Shown here one piece after another: positions 9,094-18,780 of a stretch of DNA of 64,000 nucleotides (position 1 is its first letter; each line of letters opens with the position of its first letter). Below the pieces are notes generated by a model, which saw only the letters and a program-made list of their open reading frames with translations, was not told where the DNA came from and did no database searches. The DNA is taken from assembly GCA_963762425.1 (NCBI GenBank), contig CAVXKY010000019.1:62001-126000 (forward strand). Reading direction: 5' to 3'. The stretch is from REEB95 sp963762425 (GTDB lineage: Bacteria > Pseudomonadota > Alphaproteobacteria > ATCC43930 > CGMCC-115725). Position numbers and translations under genes: made by a program.

Positions 9094-9765
9094 CTACGCC
9101 GCGCGCAAGGTGTAGCCGGTGCCGCGCACCGTGTGCAGCAGCGGAAACTCGAAGCCGCGGTCGATCTTCTGCCGCAAGCGGCTCACATGCACGTCGATGA
9201 CGTTGGTCTGGGGATCGAAATGATGGTCCCAGACCTTTTCCAGCAGCATGGTGCGCGTGACGATATGCCCGGCATGCCGCATCAGATATTCGAGCAGGCG
9301 GAACTCGCGCGGCAACAGGTCGATCGCCTGGCCCGCCCGCGTCACGCTGCGCGCGATCAGGTCCATTTCGAGATCGGCCACCTTGAGCCGGGTGGTCTCG
9401 CTGGCGCTGCCGCGGCGGGTGAGCGCCTCGAGCCGGGCCAATAGCTCGGTGAAGGCGAAGGGCTTGCCGAGGTAATCGTCGCCGCCCGCGTGCAGGCCCT
9501 CGACGCGGTCCTCGACGTCGCCCATGGCGCTCAGCACCAGAACCGGGGTCTGGTTATTGGCCGCGCGCAGGGCGGCGATGATCGACAACCCGTCCAGGCC
9601 CGGCAGCATGCGGTCGATGATCATGGCGTCGAAGCTGCCGTTGCGCGCGCATTCGAGGCCGTGACGGCCTTCGTCGGCGTGGTCCACGCGATGGCCGCTT
9701 TCGGCCAGGCCCTTCAGCAGATAGGCCGCGGCCTCGCGGTCGTCCTCGATCAGCAGGATGTGCAT
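9094..9765 (-). CDS. OmpR-family response regulator
   Basis: Two-component transcription factor of 223 aa. The receiver domain has the acidic pair ED-D (E7-D9), phospho-acceptor D51 in MIIDRMLPG, T/S and K in VLVLSA and GKPFAF. The C-terminal winged helix contains LLPREFRLLEYLMRHAGHIV and NVIDVHVSRLRQKID. It follows degP by 14 bases on the same strand, so the pair is probably one transcript. That suggests a role in envelope-stress control. No histidine kinase gene lies next to it, which is unusual for this subfamily. Confidence 0.93.
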   Translation of the reverse strand: MHILLIEDDREAAAYLLKGLAESGHRVDHADEGRHGLECARNGSFDAMIIDRMLPGLDGLSIIAALRAANNQTPVLVLSAMGDVEDRVEGLHAGGDDYLGKPFAFTELLARLEALTRRGSASETTRLKVADLEMDLIARSVTRAGQAIDLLPREFRLLEYLMRHAGHIVTRTMLLEKVWDHHFDPQTNVIDVHVSRLRQKIDRGFEFPLLHTVRGTGYTLRAA

Positions 9766-9779
9766 GAGCGGCTCCTCTT

Positions 9780-11336
9780 TCAGCCGTTGTCGTTGCCCGA
9801 GATGGACAGCGCGACATACTGGTTGATGCCGTGGCGGTTGATCAGCAACAGCAGGGTCTTGTTGCCGCCTTTCTGCTTGCTGACGGCGTCGAGCTTGGCC
9901 GCCGCGTCCTGGGGCGCGGTCACCGGCTGCTGATTGATGGCGACGATGACGTCGCCGGGCTCGACGCCGATATCGGCGAGCGGGCTGTCATCGGCGATGT
10001 CGGTCACGATCACGCCCTTGACCCCGGCCGGCACGCCCGCCTGGCGGCGCAAATCGGGCGTCAGCGGCGCGAGCTTCAGCCCCATGGCATGCGCGGCCTG
10101 GGCCTTGCCGCTGTCGCCTTGGGCCGGCGCCTCGGCCTTGGCCATTTTCTGGTCGCTGGGCATGGCCGCGATCACCGGCTGGAGCGTGATCGACGCATCC
10201 TTGCGCCAGACCTTGACCTCGACCTTGTCGCCGACCGTGGTCTGCGCCACGGCGATGGGCAGGTCGCGCACCTTGGCGATGTCGCGGCCGTTATAGCTCA
10301 GGATCACGTCGCCCTGTTTGAATCCCGCCTTCTCGGCCGGGCCGTCCTTGGTGACGTCGGCCACGAGCGCGCCGGACGCGGACGGCAGGCCCAGATTCTT
10401 GGCGATGTCGGGCGTCACGTCCTGGATCTGCACGCCGATCCAGCCGCGCTGGACCTTGCCGCTGGCCCGCAACTGATCGATCACCGGCTTGGCCATGTCC
10501 GAGGGGATGGCGAAACCGATGCCGACCGAGCCGCCATTGGGCGAATAGATCGCGGTGTTGATGCCGATGACCTGGCCGTTCAGGTTGAAATCCGGGCCGC
10601 CCGAATTGCCGCGGTTGATCGAGGCGTCGATCTGGAGGAAATCGTCATAGGGGCCTTCATGGATGTCGCGCGAGCGCCCCGAAATGATGCCGAGGCTGAC
10701 CGTGCCGCCCAAGCCGAAGGGATTGCCGACCGCCAGTACCCAATCGCCGACCTGGGACTGGTGGCTGTCGCCCCAGGACACGTAGGGCAGCGGCTCCTTG
10801 GCGTCGATCTTGATGAGCGCGAGATCGGTCTTGGGATCGCGGCCGATCACCTTCGCCGGATGGCGGCTGTCGTCCTGGAAGATCACCGTCACCTTGTCGG
10901 CATGATCGACGACGTGGTTGTTGGTGACGATGTAGCCGGCGGGATCGATGATGAAGCCCGAACCCAGCGCCACCGATTGTCCGTGCGGCATGGAAAAGCC
11001 CTGGCCCTGACCCTGGTGCTCCTGGAAGAAGCGGCGCAGGAACTCGTCGAAGGGCGAAGGCGGGAAATTATGCTGGAAGCCCTGGTCCGGACCCGCATCC
11101 TGGTCGTCGCTGTCGTCGCTGGCGATCGCGCTCGCCTGCTCGGTGACCGAGATGTTCACCACCGCCGGCATCACCTGCTTGACGATGGGCGAGAAGCTCG
11201 GCAGCGCCACGCTGGCGGGATCGGCGTAAGCCAACGGCGCCAGCGCGAGACTGAGCGCCAGGCAGGCCGCGAACGCCGCGGTCCTTTTTCCGGCCGGGCT
11301 TTTGACGGGATGGCGGGACAAGGGAGAGAGAGACAT
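9780..11336 (-). CDS. degP: periplasmic serine protease DegP/HtrA (Do family)
   Basis: Envelope protease and chaperone that degrades misfolded periplasmic proteins. It has a signal peptide (ACLALSLALAPLAYADP). The catalytic triad is H in VTNNHVVDHAD (about 140), D in KTDLALIKID (about 170) and S in NRGNSGGP (about 242). Two PDZ domains follow (RGWIGVQIQDVTPDIAKNLG; VTDIADDSPLADIGVEPGDV). The length is 518 aa. A flexible Asp/Gln-rich linker precedes the protease domain. It lies downstream of secA and upstream of the response regulator. The exact paralogue (DegP, DegQ or MucD type) cannot be fixed by eye. Confidence 0.94.
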   Translation of the reverse strand: MSLSPLSRHPVKSPAGKRTAAFAACLALSLALAPLAYADPASVALPSFSPIVKQVMPAVVNISVTEQASAIASDDSDDQDAGPDQGFQHNFPPSPFDEFLRRFFQEHQGQGQGFSMPHGQSVALGSGFIIDPAGYIVTNNHVVDHADKVTVIFQDDSRHPAKVIGRDPKTDLALIKIDAKEPLPYVSWGDSHQSQVGDWVLAVGNPFGLGGTVSLGIISGRSRDIHEGPYDDFLQIDASINRGNSGGPDFNLNGQVIGINTAIYSPNGGSVGIGFAIPSDMAKPVIDQLRASGKVQRGWIGVQIQDVTPDIAKNLGLPSASGALVADVTKDGPAEKAGFKQGDVILSYNGRDIAKVRDLPIAVAQTTVGDKVEVKVWRKDASITLQPVIAAMPSDQKMAKAEAPAQGDSGKAQAAHAMGLKLAPLTPDLRRQAGVPAGVKGVIVTDIADDSPLADIGVEPGDVIVAINQQPVTAPQDAAAKLDAVSKQKGGNKTLLLLINRHGINQYVALSISGNDNG

Positions 11337-11437
11337 GGGATGACCTCTTGGAAAAGCGATGTTTTCTGGCGGGCATCATGGGGCGCGGTTGATTACGCCA
11401 CCCCTTCCCGGCGATTAAATCGACGTAATGTGGCGGA

Positions 11438-14099
11438 TTATAGGCGGCCGTGGCAGTGCTTGAACTTCTTTCCGGAGCCGCAGGGGCACGGCGCGTTCCG
11501 GGGCGTGTTCGCCCAGGGCGAAGGCCCGGCCGGCGCGGCATCGGCATCAGCCGAAGTCGCGGGATCCTGGCGGGTTTCGAGCATCGGGCGCGGCGGCGGC
11601 GGCGCTAAATCGCCGGGACGCTCGATCTTCAATTCTACGTGAGCCAGCACGCTGGTCGCCTGTTCGCGCAATCCGACCAGCATGGCCTGGAACAGGTTGA
11701 AGGCCTCGCGCTTGTATTCGTTCAAGGGATCGCGCTGCGCATAGGCGCGCAGATTGATGCCCTGGCGCAGATGATCGAGCGAGGACAGGTGATCCTTCCA
11801 CGACTGGTCGAGCGTCTGCAGCACCAGGCTGCGCTCGGCCATGCGCATGATGTCGGGGCCGTAATTCGCCACCTTCTGCGCCATCTTCGCCTCGACCGCC
11901 TGGAGTAGGCGGTCGCGGATCGCGCTGTCGGAGATCCCCTCTTCCTTGGCCCAGGATGCGACAGGCAGGTCGAGATTGAAGATGCGCAGCGCCTCCTCGT
12001 GCAACGCGGCCGTGTTCCATTCGTCGGGCAGCGCGTTTTCGGGGATGCAGCGCTCGACCATCAATTCGACCACTTCCTGGCGCATGTCGGCGACCATGGC
12101 CGAGACGTCCTGATCGCTCATGATCTCGCGGCGCTGCTGATAGACCACCTTGCGCTGGTCGTTCATCACGTCGTCGTAGCGCAGCAGATGCTTGCGCATC
12201 TCGTAGTTGCGCGCCTCGACCTTCTGCTGCGCCTTCTCCAGCGCCTTGTTGATCCAGGAGTGGATGATCGCCTCGCCTTCCTGGAGGCCGAGCTTCTGCA
12301 ACATGCCGTCCATGCGCTGCGAGCCGAAGATGCGCATGAGATCGTCCTCGAGCGAGACGAAAAACTTCGAGGCGCCGGGATCGCCCTGGCGGCCCGCGCG
12401 GCCGCGCAGCTGATTGTCGATGCGGCGGCTTTCATGGCGCTCGCTGCCGATGATGTAGAGCCCGCCGGCCTCGACCACCTCCTCATGCGCGGCCTGGATT
12501 TCGGCGCGAATCTCGGCGGCGCGCCGTTCGCGCGATTCTGGATCGTTGATCGCCGGCAGTTCCTGTTTGAGGCGCATGTCGAGATTGCCGCCCAACTGGA
12601 TGTCGGTGCCGCGGCCCGCCATGTTGGTGGCGACGGTCACCGTGCCCGGCTTGCCGGCCTGGGCGATGATGAAGGCTTCCTGCTCGTGATAGCGGGCGTT
12701 CAGCACGTTGTGCTGGATCTTCTTTTTCTTGAACAGGTCGCTGAGCGCCTCGGATTTCTCGATGCTGACGGTGCCGATCAGCACCGGCTGCTTGCGCGCC
12801 TGGCATTCCATCACCTGCTTCAGGATGGATTCGTGTTTCTCGCGCGCGGTGCGATAGACCTCGTCGTCGGAATCCTTGCGGATGCAGGGCTCGTTGGTCG
12901 GAATCTCGATGACGTCGAGCTTGTAGATGTCCTGGAACTCGGTGGCCTCGGTCATCGCCGTGCCGGTCATGCCAGCCAGCTTGGGGTAGAGGCGGAAATA
13001 GTTCTGGAAGGTGATCGAGGCCAGCGTCTGGTTCTCGTTCTGGACGTTGACGCCTTCCTTGGCTTCGAGCGCCTGGTGCAGCCCCTCGGAATAGCGGCGG
13101 CCTTCCATCATGCGGCCGGTGAACTCGTCGATGATGACGACCTTGCCGTCGCGCACGATGTAATCGGTGTCGCGGGCGAAGAGCTTGTGCGCCCTGAGCG
13201 CCTGGTTGGTGTGATGCACCAGCGCCAGATTGTTGATGTCGTAGAGCGTGCCGGTCTTCATCAGGCCGGATTCGCGCAACAGGGCTTCGAGTTTCTCCAC
13301 GCCCGCTTCGGTGAGCGTCACCGCGCGCTGCTTTTCGTCCTTCTCGTAATCCTCGGGCGCGAGCTTGGGGATGAGCTTGTCGGCGCCGCGATAAAGTTCG
13401 GAGGAATCCTCGGCCGGGCCGGAGATGATCAAGGGCGTGCGCGCCTCGTCGATCAGGATCGAAATCGACTTCGTCGACGATGGCGTAGTTGAACGGCCGC
13501 TGCGCCATGTCCTCGAGCCGGAACTTCATGTTGTCGCGGAGATAATCGAAGCCGAATTCGTTGTTGGTGCCGTAGGTCACGTCGGCGCCATAGGCCTGGC
13601 GGCGCTCGGGGTCGGTGAGCTCGTGCACGATGCAGCCGACCGTCAACCCCAGGAACTTGTAGATCTGGCCCATCCACTCGCTGTCGCGCCGGGCCAGGTA
13701 ATCGTTCACCGTGACGACATGCACGCCCTTGCCGGCGAGCGCGTTGAGATAGACCGGCAATGTGGCCACCAGCGTCTTGCCTTCGCCGGTCTTCATCTCG
13801 GCGATCATGCCCCGGTGCAGCACCACGCCGCCCATCAGCTGAACGTCGAACGGCCGTTGTCCGAGCGTCCGCTTGGCCGCCTCGCGCACCGTGGCGAAGG
13901 CCTCGGGCAGCAGCTCTTCGAGCTTTTCGCCGTCTGCTATCCGTTTCTTGAAGACATCGGTGCGCGCGCGCAAATCCGCGTCCGACAGCGCGGCCGTCTC
14001 CGCCTCCAACCCGTTGACCTCGTCAACGATGGACTGAAGACCCTTGATATAGCGATCGTTGGCTGAGCCAAAGAGCCGTCGGGCAAGGACGCCGATCAT
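11438..14099 (-). CDS. secA: preprotein translocase ATPase SecA, one frameshift
   Basis: ATP-driven motor of the Sec export channel. The N-terminal part (ATG 14099, MIGVLARRLFGSANDRYIKG) carries the Walker A region MKTGEGKTLVATLP, VNDYLARRD and TNNEFGFDYLRDNM. The frame breaks just after AIVDEVD near 13467, where one extra T interrupts DEVDSILIDEAR. The rest continues to 11438 with TIATNMAGRGTDI-like NMAGRGTDIQLGG, RIDNQLRGRAGRQGD and the C-terminal zinc motif CPCGSGKKFKHCHG. Removing one base gives 886 aa, the normal length. SecA is essential, so the break is almost certainly a sequence error. Confidence 0.95.
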
Positions 14100-14154
14100 C
14101 AAGACCTCAAAAGCATGGCGGGCGGGTAGCCAGCCGCCGCCGCAGCGCGGCAAC

Positions 14155-14183
14155 GTTAAGGGAGATAGATAGGGACATATAAT
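14155..14183 (+). promoter_or_regulatory. candidate promoter upstream of parvulin gene
   Basis: TATAAT at 14178-14183 is a perfect consensus -10 hexamer, in a short A/T-rich stretch between the divergent secA and parvulin genes. The matching -35 around 14155-14161 (GTTAAG/TTAAGG) is poor. It would give a leader of about 150 bases before the parvulin start. Confidence 0.3.
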
Positions 14184-14336
14184 GCGAGTGTTAAAGTAAT
14201 GCGAGGGTCAATTCGACGCCCCTCCGGCGGCCGAATTTAACCCTTCCGATGCTTGTTCTGGGGGCGATGATATGCTTTATGAGCGGCCTGTGCGCCCTGC
14301 GCCCCCATTCGCCGGGCCCGGTTGAAAGGACTCTCC

Positions 14337-15323
14337 ATGATTATGACAGCGCGCCGCGCGATGTTCGCTTGCCTGATCCTTGTCCTGGCGTCCGGCCCGG
14401 CCTTGGCGCAATCGGCCGCGCCGGCTCCTGCCGGCAAAGATCCGGTGGTGGCTATCGTCAACGGCGAGGCGCTGCACCGCTCGGACGTGATCATCGCCTT
14501 TCAGGCGCTGCCTCCCGAAACCCGGCGGAACTTCACGCTCGAGCAGGCCTATCCCCAGGTGATCGATCAGCTGGTGAGCATGATCGTGATCTCCCAGGCC
14601 GCCCGCAAGGCCGGGGTCGCCGGCGATCCCATCGTCAAGCGCCGCATGGCGCTGGCCGACGATCAGATCCTGCAGGACGCCTATTTCAACTCGCTCCTGG
14701 GGAAGGACATCACCAAGGACAAGATCCAGGCGGCCTACGACCAATACGCCAAGGACGCGCCCGGCCGCGAAGAGATCAACGCCCGCCATATCCTGGTGGC
14801 GAGCGAGGCCGACGCCAATGACGTCATCGCCCAGCTCAAGAAGGGCGCCGATTTCACCACGCTCGCCAAGCAGAAATCCATCGACCCCGCCGACAAGGCC
14901 TCGGGCGGCGATCTCGGCTGGTTCGGGCAGGGCGATCTGGACCCGGCCTTCGCCGCCGCCGCCTTCAAATTGAAGAAGGGCGAATACACGCAAACCCCGG
15001 TGCACACCCAGTACGGCTGGCACGTCATCATGGTGGTCGACCGCCGGCCCTTGAAGGTGCTGCCTTACGAGCAGATGGCGCCGCGGCTCGCCCAGCAGAT
15101 GGCGCAGGGCGTCGTCGGCGCGCGCATCAAGGAACTCGATACCCAGGCCAAGGTCGAGATCTTCGCGCTCGACGGCACCAAGCTGCCCGCGGCGGGGGGG
15201 CCGGCGCCGAAATCCTCGGGCGCGCCCAGGCTCACGCCGCCCGTGCAGAATCCGGGCGCGGCGGCGCCGAACACGCCGACGCTGTCGCCCGCGACCGCGC
15301 CGGACCAGATCAACAAGCCCTGA
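14337..15323 (+). CDS. periplasmic peptidyl-prolyl isomerase, parvulin type
   Basis: Folding catalyst for exported proteins, of the PrsA/PpiD/SurA-like class. The 328-aa protein has a signal peptide (MFACLILVLASGPALAQ), an N-terminal chaperone helix region (VVAIVNGEALHRSDVI), then a parvulin domain. In that domain EINARHILVASEADANDVI, FTTLAKQKSIDPADKASGGD, LGWFGQGDLDPAFAAA and TQYGWHVIMVVDRRP are typical. The C-terminus is a proline/alanine-rich tail. AAAGGA at 14325-14330 selects ATG 14337. It is followed 28 bases later by argJ. Confidence 0.92.
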   Translation: MIMTARRAMFACLILVLASGPALAQSAAPAPAGKDPVVAIVNGEALHRSDVIIAFQALPPETRRNFTLEQAYPQVIDQLVSMIVISQAARKAGVAGDPIVKRRMALADDQILQDAYFNSLLGKDITKDKIQAAYDQYAKDAPGREEINARHILVASEADANDVIAQLKKGADFTTLAKQKSIDPADKASGGDLGWFGQGDLDPAFAAAAFKLKKGEYTQTPVHTQYGWHVIMVVDRRPLKVLPYEQMAPRLAQQMAQGVVGARIKELDTQAKVEIFALDGTKLPAAGGPAPKSSGAPRLTPPVQNPGAAAPNTPTLSPATAPDQINKP

Positions 15324-15351
15324 GCCCGGCGGGATTGATCCCGCGACGGAC

Positions 15352-16584
15352 ATGACCGAGGTTTCGCCGCTCGCGCCGAAGCGCTTTCCCGATCTGCCGC
15401 CGGTGAACGGGGTCGCTCTCGCGACGGCGAAATGCGGCATCCGGTACAAGGAGCGCACCGATCTGATGGTGGCGCTGCTCGATCCCGGCACGGAAGTGGC
15501 CGGCGTCTTCACCCGTTCGCGCACGGCGGGCGCGCCGGTGGATTGGTGCCGCAAGGCGCTGGCGGCAAAATCCCGGGCGCGCGCCATCGTCGTCAATTCG
15601 GGCAACGCCAACGTCTTCACCGGCAAGGCGGGACGCGATGCCACATCCGCGACCGCCAAGGCGATGGCCAAGCTCGTCGGCTGCGATCCGCGCGAGATCT
15701 ATGTTTCCTCGACCGGCGTGATCGGCGAGGCGCTGCCCTATGAGAGGATCATCGAGGCGCTCCCCGGCGCGGTGGCGCGCGCATCGGGACGGGCCTGGGA
15801 AGAGGCCGCGCGGGCGATCATGACCACCGACACTTTCCCCAAGGGTTCGACGCGCACCGTCCGCATCGGCGGCGCGCCGGTCATCATCGGCGGCATCGCC
15901 AAGGGCTCGGGCATGATCGCGCCCGACATGGGCACCATGCTCGCCTATGTCTTCACCGACGCGAAGATCCCGGCCAAGGCGCTGCAATCCCTGCTCAAGG
16001 ACGGCAACGAGCGCGCCTTCAACTCGATCACGGTCGACGGCGACACCTCGACCAGCGACACCCTGCTGCTCTGCGCCACGGGCAAGGCGAAACACGCGCG
16101 CGTCGCCTCGGCCGGCGACAAGTTGCTCAAGGATTTCCGCCGGGCGCTCGACGAAGTGCTGGCCGATCTCGCGCAGCAGATCGTGCGCGACGGCGAAGGC
16201 GCCGGGAAATTCATCACCATCGATGTTTCGGGCGCGGCCTCGAACCAGGCCGCGAAACGCGTCGGATTGGCCATCGGCAATTCGCCCCTGGTCAAGACCG
16301 CGATCGCCGCCGGCGACGCCAATTGGGGCCGCATCGTCATGGCGGTGGGCAAGGCGGGCGAGAAGGCCGACCGCGACCGCCTGGCGATTTCGGTCGGCGG
16401 CGTCAAGATCGCGGCCAAGGGCGGCGCGGTGCCGGGCTATGACGAAGCGCCGGTGGCGCGGCACATGGCCGGGCGCGACATCCGGATATCGGTCGATCTC
16501 GGCGTGGGCCGGGGGCGCTGGACGGTGTGGAGCTGCGACCTGACGCACCGCTATATCGACATCAATGGCAGCTACCGGAGCTGA
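15352..16584 (+). CDS. argJ: bifunctional glutamate N-acetyltransferase / ornithine acetyltransferase
   Basis: Makes N-acetylglutamate and recycles the acetyl group from N-acetylornithine in arginine biosynthesis, working with argB further along this window. The 410-aa precursor is self-cleaved before the threonine of MGTMLAYVFTDA, which then acts as nucleophile; KGSGMIAPDMG precedes it as expected. VNSGNANVFTG and DGDTSTSDT are other conserved blocks. The last 20 bases overlap mutT in a different frame. Confidence 0.95.
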   Translation: MTEVSPLAPKRFPDLPPVNGVALATAKCGIRYKERTDLMVALLDPGTEVAGVFTRSRTAGAPVDWCRKALAAKSRARAIVVNSGNANVFTGKAGRDATSATAKAMAKLVGCDPREIYVSSTGVIGEALPYERIIEALPGAVARASGRAWEEAARAIMTTDTFPKGSTRTVRIGGAPVIIGGIAKGSGMIAPDMGTMLAYVFTDAKIPAKALQSLLKDGNERAFNSITVDGDTSTSDTLLLCATGKAKHARVASAGDKLLKDFRRALDEVLADLAQQIVRDGEGAGKFITIDVSGAASNQAAKRVGLAIGNSPLVKTAIAAGDANWGRIVMAVGKAGEKADRDRLAISVGGVKIAAKGGAVPGYDEAPVARHMAGRDIRISVDLGVGRGRWTVWSCDLTHRYIDINGSYRS

Positions 16585-17014
16585 AGCCCCTGCTGCGCGC
16601 GGCGCCGGCGGCGCCTTGGGCAGCGTCCCGGTCGTTTGCGTCGCGCTGATCGACGCCGATGGCCGCGTGCTGCTGGCCGAGCGGCCGGCGGGCAAACCCA
16701 TGGCGGGCTTGTGGGAATTTCCCGGCGGCAAGATTGGCGCCGGCGAAACGCCCGAGGCGGCGTTGATCCGCGAACTCAAGGAGGAACTCGGCATCGACGT
16801 CGCTGAAGCCTGCCTTTCGCCCTTCGCCTTCGCCTCGCACCGCTACGACGATTTCCACGTCCTGCTGCTGCTTTATCTTTGCCGCCGCTGGCAAGGATTG
16901 GCGGCGGCGCGCGAAGGCCAGAAACTGGCCTGGGTGCGGAAGGAAAAGCTGGCCCTTTACGCCATGCCGCCGGCCGACAAGCCGCTGGTGGCGATGCTGC
17001 GCGACCTGCTCTAG
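16565..17014 (+). CDS. mutT: 8-oxo-dGTP diphosphatase (MutT)
   Basis: Nudix hydrolase that removes oxidised dGTP from the nucleotide pool. The 149-aa protein contains the full Nudix box, GGKIGAGETPEAALIRELKEE followed by LGI, and the preceding MAGLWEFPG typical of MutT. The C-terminal KLAWVRKEKLALYAMPPAD also fits. ATG 16565 lies inside argJ and starts a short Ala/Gly-rich leader before VPVVCVALIDADGRVLLAERP. In alphaproteobacteria argJ-mutT pairing is common, which supports the assignment. Confidence 0.92.
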   Translation: MAATGAEAPAARGAGGALGSVPVVCVALIDADGRVLLAERPAGKPMAGLWEFPGGKIGAGETPEAALIRELKEELGIDVAEACLSPFAFASHRYDDFHVLLLLYLCRRWQGLAAAREGQKLAWVRKEKLALYAMPPADKPLVAMLRDLL

Positions 17015-17023
17015 GCTGATCCC

Positions 17024-17278
17024 ATGAAATCCCGCCGCGCCTTGATCCTCGCCCTGTGGCTCGCCGGCCTGCTCGCCGGTTGCGGCAACTGGGAATACAA
17101 GCAAGAGATCACCGTCCTCCGTCAGGACCCGAACGGCATCATCATCCGGGCCGGCAGCGACACCTTCCCGGACAAGGTGGCGACTCTCTATTGCCAGAGC
17201 ATGCGGAAAGCGATGGTGCCGAAGGGCGCGGACGCCATCGACAACTTCCAGAAGACCTATTACTACGCCTGCCTCTAA
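17024..17278 (+). CDS. small lipoprotein of unknown function
   Basis: An 84-aa protein with a clear lipoprotein signal: basic start MKSRRALI, hydrophobic stretch, and lipobox LLAGC, which would be lipidated at Cys-20. The mature part (NWEYKQEITVLRQDPNGIII, DKVATLYCQSMRKAMVPKG, QKTYYYACL) has two further cysteines that could pair. No family is recognised. It starts 9 bases after mutT, so it probably shares the argJ-mutT transcript. Confidence 0.75.
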   Translation: MKSRRALILALWLAGLLAGCGNWEYKQEITVLRQDPNGIIIRAGSDTFPDKVATLYCQSMRKAMVPKGADAIDNFQKTYYYACL

Positions 17279-17281
17279 AGG

Positions 17282-17845
17282 CTAGCTGAGCATCTGCACG
17301 CTGCCGTCCAAGGCCATGATCCCGGTCTCGACCGCAAGAGCGGGATGATGCGTCAGGATTTGGCGCTTCAGCCGCGCCAGTATCTGGCCGTGAATCTTGG
17401 TTTCTTCCGCCGGGTCGCCCGCCAGATCCTTGCCCAGGATGAGTTTGTAGGCGCCGCAATCGCGATGATCGATGACGACCACGCGATGGATGCCGTGGAG
17501 CTTGATGGCAAGCGCGAGATGATCGCGAAAGCTTTTTCCCCAGTCGGGATATTCACTGGTCACCGCGCCCAGCGCCGCGCCGGCCAGGATGAACTGGTCA
17601 TAGTTTTCGGCCAGGCCGCGTCCCGCCATATAGGCCGTGACCTTGTCGGTCAGGCGGTAGTCGATGCAGTTGAGGAGCAGCGCATCGGCGCTGCCCGCGG
17701 CGAAGGCGAAACGTGGCAGGACCGGGCCGAGCAGCGCGGCGGCGCCGCCCAACGCGCCGAGCTTGAGGAATTGGCGCCGGTTCGGCGGCGCGAAGGCCGA
17801 GCCTCCGGACAAATAGGTTTCGCAGGAACAATTCATGTGTTGCAT
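17282..17845 (-). CDS. Tat-exported beta-carbonic-anhydrase-like protein
   Basis: A 187-aa protein with a twin-arginine signal (NRRQFLKL at residues 22-29, hydrophobic core LGGAAALLGPVLPRFAFA). The mature domain has C60 in NCIDYRL with D62-R64 as the Asp/Arg dyad, and H127/C130 in DHRDCGAYK. These match the Cys-His-Cys zinc ligands of beta-class carbonic anhydrases. The domain is short (about 140 aa). Family knowledge predicts reversible CO2 hydration, but truncated homologues exist whose activity is unknown. Export by Tat would fit a folded zinc protein acting in the periplasm. It converges with the lipoprotein gene. Confidence 0.8.
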   Translation of the reverse strand: MQHMNCSCETYLSGGSAFAPPNRRQFLKLGALGGAAALLGPVLPRFAFAAGSADALLLNCIDYRLTDKVTAYMAGRGLAENYDQFILAGAALGAVTSEYPDWGKSFRDHLALAIKLHGIHRVVVIDHRDCGAYKLILGKDLAGDPAEETKIHGQILARLKRQILTHHPALAVETGIMALDGSVQMLS

Positions 17846-17902
17846 CGCCGATCCCCTTTTTCGCCGTGCGCCAAGCAGTCTAGCTCCCCGCCCGCGCTCT
17901 CG

Positions 17903-18697
17903 CTAGCCCGGCGCCCAGGCGGTGAGCGAGATCACCTGGAAGCCGGCGCGGATGCGGCCGCCCGGCGCCGGGAAGCGCGCGCGATAGATTTCGCCCGCGC
18001 GCGCGAGGGTCGCCCGCCGCGTCAAGCCGCGGCGGCGCTCGATCAGCGCGTTGCTCTCGCCCATGGCGCGCAGATCGCGCATCAGCGCTGGCAGGTCGGG
18101 ATATGTGACCTCGATGCGGTCGCCGTCCACCACCGGCTCCTTGAAACCCGCGCGCTGGAGCAGGCCGCCCAGATCGCGCAGATCGGCGAAGGGCGAGACG
18201 CGCGGCCCCGCGCCGCCTTCCATCTCGAGCTCGGCCTCCATCAGCGTCTGTCCCAGCTCGGTCAGGGTCTCGCCGCCGAACAGCGACGCGAGCAGCAGGC
18301 CGCCGGGCTTCAAGGCCAGGCGCAGCTGAATGAGCGCGCCCGGCAGATCGTTGGTCCAATGCAGCACCAGATTGCTCAGCACCAGGTCGAAGGATTGGGG
18401 CGCGAAGGGAAGCGCCTCGGCCTCGCAGGCGAGCGCGGGAAGGGGCGCCAATTTCGCGAATTCCGGCGCCGGATCGGCCGAGACCAGGCATTCGATCCCG
18501 CCCCTGCCCTTCAAGACGCGCGCCATCGCGCCGTCGCGGCAGCCCAGATCGAGCGCGAAGGGAAAGCGCCGCTTCACGTCGTCGAGCCGGTCGGCCAGCG
18601 TTTCCGCCGCCTCCAGCACCAGGAAATCGGGCGGGTCGGGATGCTGGGCCGCGCGCGCCCGGTGGCGGCGCAGCGCCCGCGCGTCGAACAGCTTCAT
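17903..18697 (-). CDS. SAM-dependent methyltransferase (BioC/NDUFAF5-like)
   Basis: Class I methyltransferase-fold protein, about 264 aa. Visible are the opening MKLFDARALRRHRARAA, SAM motif I ALDLGCRDGAMARVL, motif region SFDLVLSNLVLHWTNDLPGA and the post-motif LKPGGLLLASLFGGETL. This arrangement matches the BioC and mitochondrial NDUFAF5 relatives found in alphaproteobacteria. NDUFAF5 acts as a hydroxylase on complex I, so a respiratory assembly role is possible, but the substrate cannot be told from sequence. An upstream in-frame ATG at 18715 would add six residues. It diverges from comF. Confidence 0.85.
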   Translation of the reverse strand: MKLFDARALRRHRARAAQHPDPPDFLVLEAAETLADRLDDVKRRFPFALDLGCRDGAMARVLKGRGGIECLVSADPAPEFAKLAPLPALACEAEALPFAPQSFDLVLSNLVLHWTNDLPGALIQLRLALKPGGLLLASLFGGETLTELGQTLMEAELEMEGGAGPRVSPFADLRDLGGLLQRAGFKEPVVDGDRIEVTYPDLPALMRDLRAMGESNALIERRRGLTRRATLARAGEIYRARFPAPGGRIRAGFQVISLTAWAPG

Positions 18698-18780
18698 CGG
18701 GGATTGCCCGGCCATGCCGCCACTATCGCCGCCGCGCGATCCAATTGACAAGGGCGGGGCGCGGGCCTTGTCATAAGCCC

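Noticed and set aside
9831..11642. 603-codon open frame opposite degP
   Set aside because: It is antisense to a protease with complete motifs, and its product is a low-complexity string rich in His, Asp, Arg and Gly, typical of the opposite strand of high-GC genes.
11999..13492. 497-codon open frame opposite secA
   Set aside because: Antisense shadow of SecA; no recognisable domain and repetitive composition.
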